Assembly (NCBI GenBank): GCA_043787975.1
Contig: JAYVUK010000015.1
Coordinates: 1-64,000 of the forward strand
Length of the DNA stretch: 64,000 bases
Origin: JAPLDA01 sp043787975
Lineage (GTDB): Bacteria > Bacteroidota > Bacteroidia > AKYH767-A > 2013-40CM-41-45
Direction: 5' to 3'
The translations under genes and the position numbers were made by a program. Below the pieces are notes generated by a model. It was not told the DNA's origin. It searched no databases and saw only the letters and a program-made list of their open reading frames with translations. Shown here one piece after another: positions 24,910 to 35,800 of this stretch; the first letter of the stretch is position 1; every line of letters begins with the position of its first letter.

Positions 24910-25353
24910 ATGAGCCATACTACGGCGATAAAGAACAAGAAAGCTTCTTTCGAATACCACTTCCTCACGACCTATACTGCGGGAATCATGTTGAGCGGTA
25001 CGGAAGTAAAATCAATTCGTGAAGGAAAGGCAAATCTTAGTGATTCCTTTTGTGTTTTCATTGACGGAGAACTCTATGTGAAAAACTTACATATCTCCGA
25101 ATACAAGCAAGGCTCTTACAACAATCATGAACCCAAGAGAATAAGAAAGCTCCTACTTGAAAAAATTGAGTTGCGAAAAATTCTATCGAAACTGAAAGAC
25201 AAAGGAACTACCATTATTCCCGTTCAGTTATTTTTTAATGAACGTAGTTACGCCAAACTTGAAATTGCGATTGCAAAAGGAAAAAAACTGTATGACAAAC
25301 GTGAAAGCCTGAAAGAAAAGGATGTGAGAAGACAGATGGCGAGGACGGATTAG
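24910..25353 (+). CDS. smpB: SsrA-binding protein SmpB
   Basis: 147 residues. Binds tmRNA and delivers it to stalled ribosomes for trans-translation. Conserved blocks: NKKASFEYHFLTTYTAGIML, LSGTEVKSIREGKANLSDSF, RIRKLLL and the basic C-terminal tail YDKRESLKEKDVRRQMAR. Full length. A GGGAGAC-family repeat follows the stop, then a strong terminator shared with the convergent protease gene. No ssrA gene was seen nearby. Confidence 0.96.
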   Translation: MSHTTAIKNKKASFEYHFLTTYTAGIMLSGTEVKSIREGKANLSDSFCVFIDGELYVKNLHISEYKQGSYNNHEPKRIRKLLLEKIELRKILSKLKDKGTTIIPVQLFFNERSYAKLEIAIAKGKKLYDKRESLKEKDVRRQMARTD

Positions 25354-25354
25354 C

Positions 25355-25374
25355 CGGGAGACGGGAGTTCGAAG
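25355..25374. repeat. GGGAGAC heptamer repeat after smpB
   Basis: GGGAGAC then GGGAGTT, two adjoining heptamers starting two bases after the smpB stop; the second grades into the GTTCGGA-type family. Confidence 0.5.
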
Positions 25375-25410
25375 ACCACCGATCATTTGTTTTTGAGGAT
25401 ATGGAAAAAT

Positions 25411-25447
25411 AAAACGGAGCTGAAAGAAAATCTTTCAGCTCCGTTTT
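25411..25447. terminator. Bidirectional terminator between smpB and the metalloprotease
   Basis: Perfect 17-base stem (25411-25427 with 25431-25447) with a three-base loop; the arms begin AAAACGGAGC and end GCTCCGTTTT, so a T-tract is present on both strands. It serves the two convergent genes. Confidence 0.9.
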
Positions 25448-25477
25448 ATATGTTTTCGCAAAAAACAAAAAATAAAA

Positions 25478-28400
25478 TTATTGTAAAATAACTTTTATTG
25501 CTTTTGAGCTATCTGTTCCTGAAAGTACAAGGAAGTAAATTCCTTTTGGATAACCTGATAAATCATACTCCAATCTATTCTCACCGGAAACAGCAGAAAT
25601 ATTTTGGGAAAATAATAATCTACCTATTACATCAACTATTTTAAGATCATAACTTGCCACCTCATTAGAGATGAAACTGATAGCAATATGGTCATTTGCA
25701 GGGTTAGGATAAACCGTAACCGTGCTCAATGCGCTTACTTCAGGTGAAACGTCAAATCGGAAGGAGTTGGTGGAATTTACATTTAAATTACCGCCATCAA
25801 GCACCTGCTTGATGGTGGTGGTAGAATTCCAGTTACTTGAATACCATAACCCTCCATTCTTGTTCCAAACTGTTATAGCAATGCTGTCTGTATTTCCGGG
25901 TTGACCATTGTCTATCATCTTCACCTGAAGTGTGGCATTTCCATCAACAGTGAAAGAACTGAGAGGATTGGTGATATCCTTGATATTAGCTTTCCCATTA
26001 AATGTTGCCTTGCCTCCAACTGAGGAAGTCTGAACAGCAAGCGAAGTCATCACATTGGCTTTTATTTGGTACACATGCAATCCATCGACTTCTGTTCTTC
26101 GAATGATGGTATTCATATTGCCCTGAAGATTGTTTCCGCTCTGATTAAATTTTAAATTGAAGCCGAAATTATTTTTACTTCCAACATCTCCAGCTTTCAA
26201 GCCTCCAGATGAACTTAGCACCAGGTAACCTCCTCCGACAACAAAATTAGGAAGGGGTTTTGAAACCGTAACAATAGTATTATCTTCCGAACTGTTGCGG
26301 GTATAATAACCATTTATAATAATTCCAACAGTATAGGTTTGTGAATTCAAGGCACCAATGTTTACATTCCAGTTATATACTGCAACGGCAATCGTAGGAT
26401 CAGATGGATCAACCAAGCCAAAAGGAACATTTGCTGCAATGATGGTGTTGTTATCACGATTGATGAAAGAAATAGTTGCATTGCGCAAGTCACCGGGATA
26501 TGCATCATAAGCCGGATCCCCAAGTACTGCGGAAATATCTTTGAATGTTGCCGCTAACGTTACGATGGCATTGCTTGAGTTTGTTCCTGATGTTGAAGCA
26601 AAACAAGCACCTGTATAATAAGCACGCGCATCTTCCTTGGTTATCGTGAGTGGTGCGGTAGCATTGTTCACCCCAAAGTTAGCATTGGTTCCGTTGAAAA
26701 CCGCTGTTACAGTATGAATGCCCGGTGCCATCTGTCCGGTTGGTGCTGTTCCAAACGGGGTGGGTTCCAACAAAGCGATGTCAGCAAGTGTAGCTTCAAG
26801 GTTTGTTCCGTTCATAGTAAGTAGAACAGTACCCATCGTCTGTGTGCCGACTTTAAAGGTAACACTTGTTGCTGCCTGCTCCCCGCATGCAACAGCATTT
26901 GATAACACAACACTGAAAGCAACAAGATCACTGTATTGCTGAGGATTGGGTGTAATGGTAACTGTACCGGAAGTTGTACGTGGTGTTACTGTAAGTGTCG
27001 CTATGTTGGAAGTAAGCGGACCACAAACATTTGTAAACACTGCCTGGTATTTATACCCGCTCATGGCAAGTGTGATGCAGGAAAGATTTAATGTTGTACT
27101 TGTTTCTCCCGCGATATTATTGAAAGAGCCTCCTCCATCTGTACTTAACTGCCATTGAACTGTTGGCGAAGGAAATCCTGATGCCGTTGAAGTGAACGAT
27201 ACATTATCACCCCATTCAGCGGAAACACTTAGAGGTTGCGTTGTAACGGAAGGTCCTTGATTGATGGTAAAGTTAGCATTGGAAACATCAAAGAAAACAT
27301 TTCCCGCACCCTCAACTCTTATGCGTGCATTATTTGCTACAGGATTATTAGGTACTGTGATGGTTTGCGAACCGTCGTTAGGCGTTCCTGCAAGAATAGT
27401 TACCGGGTAAGTTAATCCTCCATCCGTTGAAAGTTTAATATTGACACTGGCACAATTCACAGGAGCGACATTTGAATTAGCAACATTCCAAGTGACTGTT
27501 TCTGTAGTTCCTGTACACCAGCTTACTGCGGTGTTCGGAGAAGTAACAACAAAAGGTCCCGAACCACCATCAACATTCAAAGACATGGAAGCATAATTAA
27601 CGCCTCCTCCACCTGTACGATTATCACGCGCTGTCAGCCGGAAGTTCATAGTTCGTGTATAAGAAGGGAGTAACTCTCCTAATGTTTGTGTATTATTTAT
27701 GATATCTGAAATTTTAGGAAATGTACGTGAAGAGCTGCTCACGGGTGGGAAAGATCTGAATATCGGATCATTCCCTACAGGAGAATTCGGAGCGGCTGCA
27801 ACACCACTTTTGTCAAATTCTTCCCAACTAAAAGTGAGTGCATCACCATCAGGATCACTTCCGCTTCCTGTAAGAGTAAAAGGGGTATTTTTGGGAATAG
27901 TGAATCCACTTGCACCTGCATTTACGGTTGGTGGAGTGTTTCCTGTACCGGCTGTTGAAGCACATCCACTGCCTCCACCAGAAACTGTATACGTTACGAT
28001 CTGATCAAAACTGATTGTGTGAAAAAACATATCCCTGTTGCTCTGGATATTATCACAACTTCCTGCATAGGACATAATCGTACTACCGCTGCCTGGTTCA
28101 TAAGCAGATGAGGAAGCATATTGACCTACACATATGCCAGAGGCACTGTTAAAAGTATGTTGAGCACCGAACTGGTGACCCATTTCATGACATGATAAAC
28201 TCACATCAAAAGCGGCATTCCCAAATCCTGCGCCTGATGCGCCCCATCCTTTATTTGCTCCACAAACTGCCCCAATGAAAGCACAACCTCCTATATTGGT
28301 ACCGGTGAACACATGGCCAATATCGTAATTTGCATTTCCGATGGAATCATCACACGCTGTTTGACTCTGAGCTCGAATGGATGTGCTGCATGGATTCCCT

Positions 28401-29251
28401 GAAGTATTTGTAAAAGGATCGGTGGCTGCGTTAAAAAAAACAAGCTTATTATTGTTGCCAACCAGCACAAATCTAACAGCTACTTCCCTTTCATATATTG
28501 CATCATTCTGGTTGATAATGGTAGTAATCCCTGAAATAGCACCTGCTGTAGTTCCTCCATTGAAAGCGGTGAATTCTGCTGCTGAAGAAACCGCCATGCG
28601 ATAAATACTTAATTGTGTACCCGACGATGCTCTGGTCATACCGTGAAAAGTAGTTTGTTGTCCCGGTTCCATTTCTGCTTCATTGAAATTCCAATCGGAA
28701 GGAAAAATTACATCCTTTTTAAAATAGACAATATAATTTTCAAGGTTATCATTAGAATATGCTTCAATAAAAATCCAATCTGTCGCTTTGATAATCAGTG
28801 CATGGAACCCCTTGAGTGTCCAGCCAAACCGAACTGTAGCCGATGGATCATCAACTCCTTGCCCGTTGTAGGTTTTTATTTGCGGAAACTTGGCAGCTAA
28901 TTCAGGAGCCATTACAGGTGATTCAACAACAGAAAATCGTTCCATCTTTCCATCCGGCGTTGGAAGTGAAAAAATAAATCCGGAAGTTTTTGCTGTGACA
29001 TCATTTTGAAATTCCATTGGTGCCCGTGACAGCAAACTCTGCAAAGATTCAACATTGGCTGATACAGTTCTGTATTGAACAGGAGACGCCGGACGAACGA
29101 TTGATCGCATGGCTGCTGTTTCTGTAATATCCTTCCATATTCCGGTTTCAGTTTGTGCAAATGTTGGACTCAATATGGTTGCTGCAATGATGAGTGTAAA
29201 TGATAAACGCATTAGCAAATAGAATCTTGTTTTGGTGGTATTCGTTTTCAT
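25478..29251 (-). CDS. Secreted metzincin metalloprotease (reprolysin-like) with T9SS sorting domain
   Basis: 1257 residues. Signal peptide ending FAQ, then a propeptide-like region to about residue 200. The zinc site HEMGHQFGAQH (His355, Glu356, His359, His365) and Met-turn STIMSYAG identify an M12B-like metzincin. Downstream are a cadherin/PKD-type segment (PPTVNAGASGFTIPKNT), a SVTW-type beta domain, Ig-like repeats (VQWQLSTDGG) and a long C-terminal beta-rich part. The final 80 residues start VYPNPANDHIAI, a type A T9SS domain. Predicted cell-surface or secreted endopeptidase, monocistronic with its own terminator. Confidence 0.9.
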   Translation of the reverse strand: MKTNTTKTRFYLLMRLSFTLIIAATILSPTFAQTETGIWKDITETAAMRSIVRPASPVQYRTVSANVESLQSLLSRAPMEFQNDVTAKTSGFIFSLPTPDGKMERFSVVESPVMAPELAAKFPQIKTYNGQGVDDPSATVRFGWTLKGFHALIIKATDWIFIEAYSNDNLENYIVYFKKDVIFPSDWNFNEAEMEPGQQTTFHGMTRASSGTQLSIYRMAVSSAAEFTAFNGGTTAGAISGITTIINQNDAIYEREVAVRFVLVGNNNKLVFFNAATDPFTNTSGNPCSTSIRAQSQTACDDSIGNANYDIGHVFTGTNIGGCAFIGAVCGANKGWGASGAGFGNAAFDVSLSCHEMGHQFGAQHTFNSASGICVGQYASSSAYEPGSGSTIMSYAGSCDNIQSNRDMFFHTISFDQIVTYTVSGGGSGCASTAGTGNTPPTVNAGASGFTIPKNTPFTLTGSGSDPDGDALTFSWEEFDKSGVAAAPNSPVGNDPIFRSFPPVSSSSRTFPKISDIINNTQTLGELLPSYTRTMNFRLTARDNRTGGGGVNYASMSLNVDGGSGPFVVTSPNTAVSWCTGTTETVTWNVANSNVAPVNCASVNIKLSTDGGLTYPVTILAGTPNDGSQTITVPNNPVANNARIRVEGAGNVFFDVSNANFTINQGPSVTTQPLSVSAEWGDNVSFTSTASGFPSPTVQWQLSTDGGGSFNNIAGETSTTLNLSCITLAMSGYKYQAVFTNVCGPLTSNIATLTVTPRTTSGTVTITPNPQQYSDLVAFSVVLSNAVACGEQAATSVTFKVGTQTMGTVLLTMNGTNLEATLADIALLEPTPFGTAPTGQMAPGIHTVTAVFNGTNANFGVNNATAPLTITKEDARAYYTGACFASTSGTNSSNAIVTLAATFKDISAVLGDPAYDAYPGDLRNATISFINRDNNTIIAANVPFGLVDPSDPTIAVAVYNWNVNIGALNSQTYTVGIIINGYYTRNSSEDNTIVTVSKPLPNFVVGGGYLVLSSSGGLKAGDVGSKNNFGFNLKFNQSGNNLQGNMNTIIRRTEVDGLHVYQIKANVMTSLAVQTSSVGGKATFNGKANIKDITNPLSSFTVDGNATLQVKMIDNGQPGNTDSIAITVWNKNGGLWYSSNWNSTTTIKQVLDGGNLNVNSTNSFRFDVSPEVSALSTVTVYPNPANDHIAISFISNEVASYDLKIVDVIGRLLFSQNISAVSGENRLEYDLSGYPKGIYFLVLSGTDSSKAIKVILQ

Positions 29252-29759
29252 GTCTGTTTAGTTTTAAGAATAAATAAAAATTATTTGCGATTGTATTGGT
29301 AATTCATACAGGATTAAAAATTAGAAGAAGCAACCTGCTATGGTGCCTCTTCAAACAACCCGATAAAAAGGATCATAAAGAATTGAGAAAAAAAATTCTT
29401 ATTTGAAAATGAGCAAAGAAAAAAAATTGACAGAAGAGTCATTATCTTGCCCATTTAAAGTTCATGTAAAAATATTCTGTGTCAAAGGAAATCAAATTAC
29501 TCACATACCAGCAATACTACTTTAATGTTATTCACAGAAGTGCTGATTCAGCAAAGTATTCAGGCTAAAAAGCAAATATCATCGATTTGTTATATATTCA
29601 CTTTCCAAATTGTTGTTTTTTTAGATCAAGGAAAACGAATGCATACATGCTTTCAGACCCCAGGTCAGAATAAGGTGAGGAAGCATATTAGTTAATTTTT
29701 TTAGAGAACGCGTATCACAAAACCTTTGCATGCAATTGAACAAATTACTCTTCTTGAAA
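29252..29759. other. Intergenic region without recognisable gene
   Basis: About 510 AT-rich bases between the protease start and the terminator of the OmpA-family gene, both on the minus strand. It should contain the protease promoter, but I found no convincing TTG-N19-TAnnTTTG on that strand. No open frame over 60 codons, no tRNA-like fold and no heptamer repeat was seen. Confidence 0.5.
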
Positions 29760-29798
29760 GAAAATAAAAAAAGGCTGTTTCGTATTTTGAAACAGCCT
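29760..29798 (-). terminator. Rho-independent terminator of the adhesin operon
   Basis: Ten-base stem AGGCTGTTTC / GAAACAGCCT (29772-29781 with 29789-29798), seven-base loop, followed on the minus strand by a run of Ts. It ends the adhesin-PorP-OmpA operon. Confidence 0.88.
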
Positions 29799-29821
29799 CA
29801 TCCTATCGTTGAATTCTATGT

Positions 29822-31744
29822 CTACTTCATCCCTAACTTCTTATCACTGACAAAACCTACCACTTTAAATTCTGTTCTCCGGTTTTGCTGATGTTCTTCT
29901 TCCGTGCATTTCACATTGTTTCCACAACGGTTGATCAACATCGACTCACCATATCCTTTTGCAGTAATACGCTCTTTGCTGATGCCATGGCTTACAATGT
30001 AACTGACTGCGGACTCAGCACGCTTCTGTGAAAGTTTCATGTTGTATTTATCATCAGCTCGTGAATCGGTATGTGAGCCAAGTTCCACTTTGATATCAGG
30101 ATTATCTTTCATGATGGTAACCAATTTATCCAGACCAGCCGCAGCATCAGGCCTGATTTCCCATTTATTCAAATCGTAATAAATGTTTTCAAGTACGATC
30201 GGTTTGTTGATGATGATTTTTTCCAATTCCAGTCTCAACTGAACATGCATGTTCTCACTGATGGTCTTTCCTTTTGTTGTTACCCGTTCAGTGTTTGTAT
30301 AATATCCATCCTTGCTTCCAAATACTTTGTAATCACAATCTTTATCGAGGATAAAAGCAAATGTTCCGTCATCACCCGTCACAGAAGACACCTTTTCATG
30401 TGTGCATTCGTTTGTCAATTCAATAAGCACACCTCCTATTGGTTTCTGTGATTGTTTTTCTATGGCGATACCATCCAGCGTGAACGTCAATTTCGCGAAC
30501 CCGTAGATGTTATCCATCATCGTGTTGCTCGTGTTCCGGTTTGAAGAGAAATATCCCTGGTTGGAACTGTCATTCAGGATGACACCGAAATCATCGTAGC
30601 TACTGTTGATCGGGTACCTCATGTTCTCGGCCTCTGACCATGAACCATTCTTATTAACGGAATAAAAAATATCAAGACCGCCCATGTTATAGTGTCCTTC
30701 ACTGGAAAAGTATAACACCGAATCGTTGTGAATAGTCGGGAACATTTCATTGTACGGTGTATTAATGGTGGCTCCAAGATTTTCAGGCTTGCTCCATTTA
30801 CCGTCTTCCATTTTTGTAACATAAATATCCGTTCCGCCTAAACCTCCAGGCATATCACTCACAAAATACATTTTAGAACCATCTTTTGTGATGGTAGGAT
30901 GGCCATTGCTGTAATCGTTGGAGTTATAAGGGAATTCTTCAAGATTCGTCCATACACTATCCTTATGAGAAGCCTTGTACATTTTCAGGTTCACAAAATC
31001 TGATGCACCTGTTTTCACTTTTCTCTTGATGTAATTATTGCGTGTGAAATACATGACTGAATCTCCTATAAATGCACATGGTCCGTCGTGATAAATACCG
31101 TTCACATCGCCTCCTATTCTTTCAGGAGTTCCAAGGCTTCCGTCCTTATCTTTCTTTGCATAATACAAATCAAGGAACGGCTGACCTGTCCAATGGTACG
31201 TTTGAACGCCCTTACCACTTGCACGATCACTCACAAACACAACTCCGTCTTTATAGAATTGAGGCGAGAAATTCGATTGCCCTGTATTTACAGCAGTCGT
31301 ATTTACAGTGTAAAAAGCTGAATCTTTTTTGAATGACTCAATGCTGTCGCAACTCTGGCGAAGTATTTTTGCACTGGCATCGGCCGGAGAATCCTTCAGA
31401 TACGTATCCAACCAGGTTATAGCCTGTGGATATTTTCCGTTGCGCATCAGCAATTGGGCATAGCGAAGTTTATGAATAGGTTCCGCTTCCTTTAATTGAA
31501 CAACCTTTGCGTAAGCTTCTTCAGCCTTCAGTGTGTTATTGGTGAGACGATAACATTCAGCCAACCCGATATCAGCTTGTGGAAAATCTTTCTTGCTGAG
31601 TGCTTTCTGGTACTCTACGATCGCATCCGTGTATGCAAGGCTGTTAGAGAGACGATTTCCCTGCCTCACATGATAGGCAGCGCAACCGCTCAGGATGACC
31701 AGTATGGTAGCCGATAAAACTAAATATCTGTATGGATGTTTCAT
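29822..31744 (-). CDS. OmpA-family lipoprotein with TPR and PD40 repeats (PorE-like)
   Basis: 640 residues. Lipoprotein signal with SGCAAYH (Cys21). TPR-like region about 30-130, PD40/WD40-like beta-propeller about 165-420 (VFVSDRASGKG, MYFVSDMPGGLGGTDIYV, LYFSSEGHYNMGGLDIFY), a carboxypeptidase-regulatory-like domain about 425-500, and an OmpA peptidoglycan-binding domain from about 525 (YYDLNKWEIRPDAA, GSHTDSRADDKYNMKLSQKRA). This architecture is that of T9SS-linked PorE-like proteins. It likely anchors the PorP/SprF-adhesin complex to the cell wall. Confidence 0.88.
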   Translation of the reverse strand: MKHPYRYLVLSATILVILSGCAAYHVRQGNRLSNSLAYTDAIVEYQKALSKKDFPQADIGLAECYRLTNNTLKAEEAYAKVVQLKEAEPIHKLRYAQLLMRNGKYPQAITWLDTYLKDSPADASAKILRQSCDSIESFKKDSAFYTVNTTAVNTGQSNFSPQFYKDGVVFVSDRASGKGVQTYHWTGQPFLDLYYAKKDKDGSLGTPERIGGDVNGIYHDGPCAFIGDSVMYFTRNNYIKRKVKTGASDFVNLKMYKASHKDSVWTNLEEFPYNSNDYSNGHPTITKDGSKMYFVSDMPGGLGGTDIYVTKMEDGKWSKPENLGATINTPYNEMFPTIHNDSVLYFSSEGHYNMGGLDIFYSVNKNGSWSEAENMRYPINSSYDDFGVILNDSSNQGYFSSNRNTSNTMMDNIYGFAKLTFTLDGIAIEKQSQKPIGGVLIELTNECTHEKVSSVTGDDGTFAFILDKDCDYKVFGSKDGYYTNTERVTTKGKTISENMHVQLRLELEKIIINKPIVLENIYYDLNKWEIRPDAAAGLDKLVTIMKDNPDIKVELGSHTDSRADDKYNMKLSQKRAESAVSYIVSHGISKERITAKGYGESMLINRCGNNVKCTEEEHQQNRRTEFKVVGFVSDKKLGMK

Positions 31745-31809
31745 TGGATGTGATTAATGTTCTGTGTTTATATGTTCGTTGAAAAATGACTGTTGTTACC
31801 GGTGATTAT

Positions 31810-32742
31810 TTAAAAATACCTTGGTGTTTTAATCTTCGTGATGTCATAGCCGAAATCATAGCCAAGCATGATCTCATGGGAACCATTTGAATAATCCTTT
31901 ATATCAGTAAGCGTAAAGTCATAACTGTATCCAAACCTCAATTGTTTGCTTATCTGTATTTCAAGCAAGGCAACAAAACTGTCACCTGTTCTATACGAAG
32001 CACCAACCCAAATCAGGTGAGAGAACAGGAAGTTCACATTGAAATCGCATTCAACCGGAGCATGCGGAACGTACTTCACCAGGATACTTGGCTTGGCTAT
32101 TACCTCATCACCACTCACAGGAATCACCACTCCGCCTGTTGCATAATAATGTCGGACCTGGTGAGGCTTCACTTCAAAATTATCAATCGTAACATTTTCT
32201 GAAGGGTTATAGTTAATCAGTGTCGGGACAGAAAGGCCGAGATACCATTTTTCAGAATATAAATAAGCCCCTGCTCCAATGTTAGGCTGGAAGCCGCTAT
32301 TTTTATTTTCAGTAAACGCCTGGTCGTTCGGATCCCAGTATATAGCATCCTTATTGTTATAGGTAAAAAAATCACCACCGGCTTTTATTCCAACTCCCAA
32401 CTTGAGTTTTTCAGCAACCTTTAAATGATATGCAAAGCTTGCATACGCATCGGTTCGATCTGTAATCCCGATGTGATCATGACTGAGTGTTAATCCCCAT
32501 CCCAACGGTTTCAAGCCCAGCGGACCATGAAGAGTAGCAATGGCAGTTTCAGGGTGACCTTTACCCCAACCGGTCCATTGCGTTCTGTAAAGCAATGTCG
32601 CCATCATGTACTCTTTACTTCCGGCATACGCAGGATTCAGTAACAACGGGTTAAACATATATTGACTCACCAATATATCCTGTTGTGCTTTTGCATGCTG
32701 CAATGCGGTTATGAATAAAATTAAAGTCAGTATCTTTTTCAT
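31810..32742 (-). CDS. PorP/SprF family T9SS outer-membrane protein
   Basis: 310 residues. Signal peptide ending AKA, then the family hallmark QQDILVSQYMFNPLLLNPAYAGS, followed by a beta-barrel pattern to a C-terminal LGYDFGYDITKIKTPRYF. In Flavobacterium SprF is needed to localise the adhesin SprB, and type B sorting-domain cargo commonly has a dedicated PorP/SprF partner encoded next to it. Here it lies between the SprB-like adhesin (84 bases upstream) and the OmpA-family gene. Confidence 0.92.
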   Translation of the reverse strand: MKKILTLILFITALQHAKAQQDILVSQYMFNPLLLNPAYAGSKEYMMATLLYRTQWTGWGKGHPETAIATLHGPLGLKPLGWGLTLSHDHIGITDRTDAYASFAYHLKVAEKLKLGVGIKAGGDFFTYNNKDAIYWDPNDQAFTENKNSGFQPNIGAGAYLYSEKWYLGLSVPTLINYNPSENVTIDNFEVKPHQVRHYYATGGVVIPVSGDEVIAKPSILVKYVPHAPVECDFNVNFLFSHLIWVGASYRTGDSFVALLEIQISKQLRFGYSYDFTLTDIKDYSNGSHEIMLGYDFGYDITKIKTPRYF

Positions 32743-32826
32743 TTGTATTTTTTCTTTTCTTTTTCTTAGGTATATCTCTTAATACATTAATGTTATAGTC
32801 TTATTGTTTATAACTATATCGTGTGA

Positions 32827-35800
32827 CTATCTTCTCAAATCAACATACGTATTGAACGTGTTCGGAACAAGTGTGCTGTTGTTAATCACGAGGATGATAA
32901 AATAAGTTCCGTCAGGCAAGTCCTCGCCCTCTTTATTTTGACCGTGCCAATCAGCATCTTCAGCTCCATGATTTGTATAATTGTCTTTTGAATACACTTC
33001 ATTTCCCCAACGGTTGAATACAACAAACTTGTTATCCGGGAACGCTTCGATACCATGAATTACATACGCATCATTTTTAGTATCACCATTCGGACTGTAT
33101 GCATTTGGCAACTGGAGATTATAACAATCTCCACCCTGGCGGTAATCTAGCGTTATCGTATCGCGATCATTACAAGCGCCATTGGTAACTGTCCACACAA
33201 GAAGATTTGTTGACGGAGAAGTGGTGGGGAAGAACGTAGTATTGTAAACGGTAGGATCAGTAATCAAACCTGCGCCTGAAACAACAGTCCACAATCCTGA
33301 TCCTGGACTTGGTTGAGAACCACTGAGAATAAAATTAGTAACCAGGTTCGCACAGGTATCCATATCATTTCCGGCATCAGCTCGAACCGCAACATCGGAA
33401 ATGATAGTCACCGACATTGGAACAGGAGGACATGAAGCACCGGGAGTAATATCCGTTACAGACCATGTTAAAACATTGCTTCCTACAGACAAACCACTTA
33501 CAGTTGTTGCAGAATCAGTTGGGTTGGCAAATACAGCCGGGCCGGTGGTAGTCCACAACCCTGTATAAGATCCCGGATGAGGAAAAGTGGCGGCAAGCAC
33601 TGCGGAATCACCGCACACATCCTGGTTTTGACCTGCTGAGAAATTAGTAATGACTCCCGCTTCACCAACGCCTATGATATCTGTAATCCGGCATCCATTG
33701 GTATCTGTAACAACCACTAAATACGTATCAGCAGGCAGGCCTATCGCAGTTTGGGTAGTTTGTCCACCGGAAGCCCAGAAATAATGGATTGGGAGCGTGC
33801 CTCCAGAAACAGTAACAGTAGCCGTTCCATTCGTGCCTCCATTACATGTTACATCTGTATGTCCGTCGGAGGCAATTGCAAGTTGTGTTGGTTGATTTAA
33901 GGTGATGCTACTAAACGTCACGCTGCAATTTGATACGTCAGTAACTACAACTGAATAAGTACCTGCCGGTAATCCCGTTGCTGTCTGAGTAGTTTGTCCG
34001 CCCGGGCTCCAGAAATAAGTATAACTTCCATTTCCACCGGTTGCATTTACGGTTAGCGTACCTGTTGAATCACTGTGACACAAAGGCTGAACAGCAATTA
34101 TAGAGGCAGTATCAATAGCAGTCGATTGACCTACTGTTGTTGAAGCAGTCGCTGTACATCCGTAATGATCTGTTACAGTAACCGTATAAGTTCCGGTATC
34201 CAATCCAGTTGCTGTCTGCGTTGTTTGTCCTCCGGGTAACCATGAGTATGAATAATTAATTGTTCCTCCGGCAGGAGTTGCTGTCGCAGTTCCTGAGTTT
34301 CCACCATTGCAAGTTACATCCGTGTGTGTTGCTGTTGCAGAAAGAGAAGTTGTAGGTTCAGGAACGGTTAATTGAACAGAGTCTATACACAAATGAATAT
34401 CCTGTATATAAAACATATATGTTCCCGTCGCCAAACCCGAAAAAGTCGGACTTAGACCAAAGGTCGGTGTATTAATAGCATACTGATATGGCGGAGTTCC
34501 TCCCTGGGCGCTTAATGTAACACTGCCTGTTGAACCACCATGACACAATACAGAATCAATTACCAAGGTACTTGCAACCGTATCTATATGAGTTGGCTCT
34601 GTTAGGGTAAATGAAGTAATCAATATACAACCGTTTACATCTGTTACAGTATCGTAATAAGTCGTTACGGATACATTAGCAATATTAGCGGTTATATCAC
34701 CATTAGACCATGAATGGGTATAAGGCCCTGAACCACCTGATGGGAAACCGGGTAAATGGAAAACTGTTCCATCAGAGCCTCCGTTACAACTTACCGCAGT
34801 TCCATTTAAGGAATCAGCTAACGCACTTGTTGGGCCTGTTAGAGTTGCCGAATCGGTTGCCGTACAACCATTATCATCTGTAACAGTAACTGTATATGTT
34901 CCAACACCAATTCCGGAAATTGAATCTGTCGTTTGTCCTCCACCCCATGAATAGGTAAATATACCCGAGGTATCACCACCTGCAATTGTTGTTGTAATTG
35001 ATCCGTTAGTATCACCAAAGCAGCTAATATTACCACTGGCGAAAGCGTGCGCTGTAGCATTTATTCCCAAAGGATTCGGTTGAGTGATGACCACTGACCT
35101 TGTCGTATCACAACCATTTGTATCTGTAACAGTAATATTATATGTCCCGGCCGGTAAGTTGTAAGCTGAATCAGTTAACGCCCCGGAAAATGGCGGACTC
35201 CATGAATAAGTATAGCCTGGAGTACCACCTGATGCAGTAACTACTGCATATCCATTTGCTGCTCCGTTACAAGTCACGCCAAATCCTCCATTATGAACAG
35301 AACTATTGATAGCTGGTTGTATTTGAGTTGGCTCAATAATGATAGCACTCGTATCCTTGCTACAGCCATTCGTATCTGTAACTAAAACAATTATTGTATC
35401 TGCAGCTATGTTGTGTATTACAACCGTTGAATCTCCCGTGGACCATTGATAGGTATAGGGTGGAGATCCTCCTGATACAATAACGTATGCTGAATCCATC
35501 AATTCGCCGTAACATGAAATATTTGTACCACCAATTACAACGGTTGCTGTAATTAAAGGAACAAGTGTGTCGGGTTCTGTCAGTGTAATCGTATCCATAC
35601 TTGAGCAACCGTTTGCATCCACAACAGTTACAGAATAAAACCCTGCAAATAAATGATCAATCGAATAAACATCTGTATCTCCTGTAGACCAAATAATGTG
35701 GTATGCTGGCGTTCCCCCGTAGATGGTATCTAAATATATGACACCACTGTTTTGACCTTTACAAGGAATGTTGTATCCACCTGCATTGATCGGACTTGAA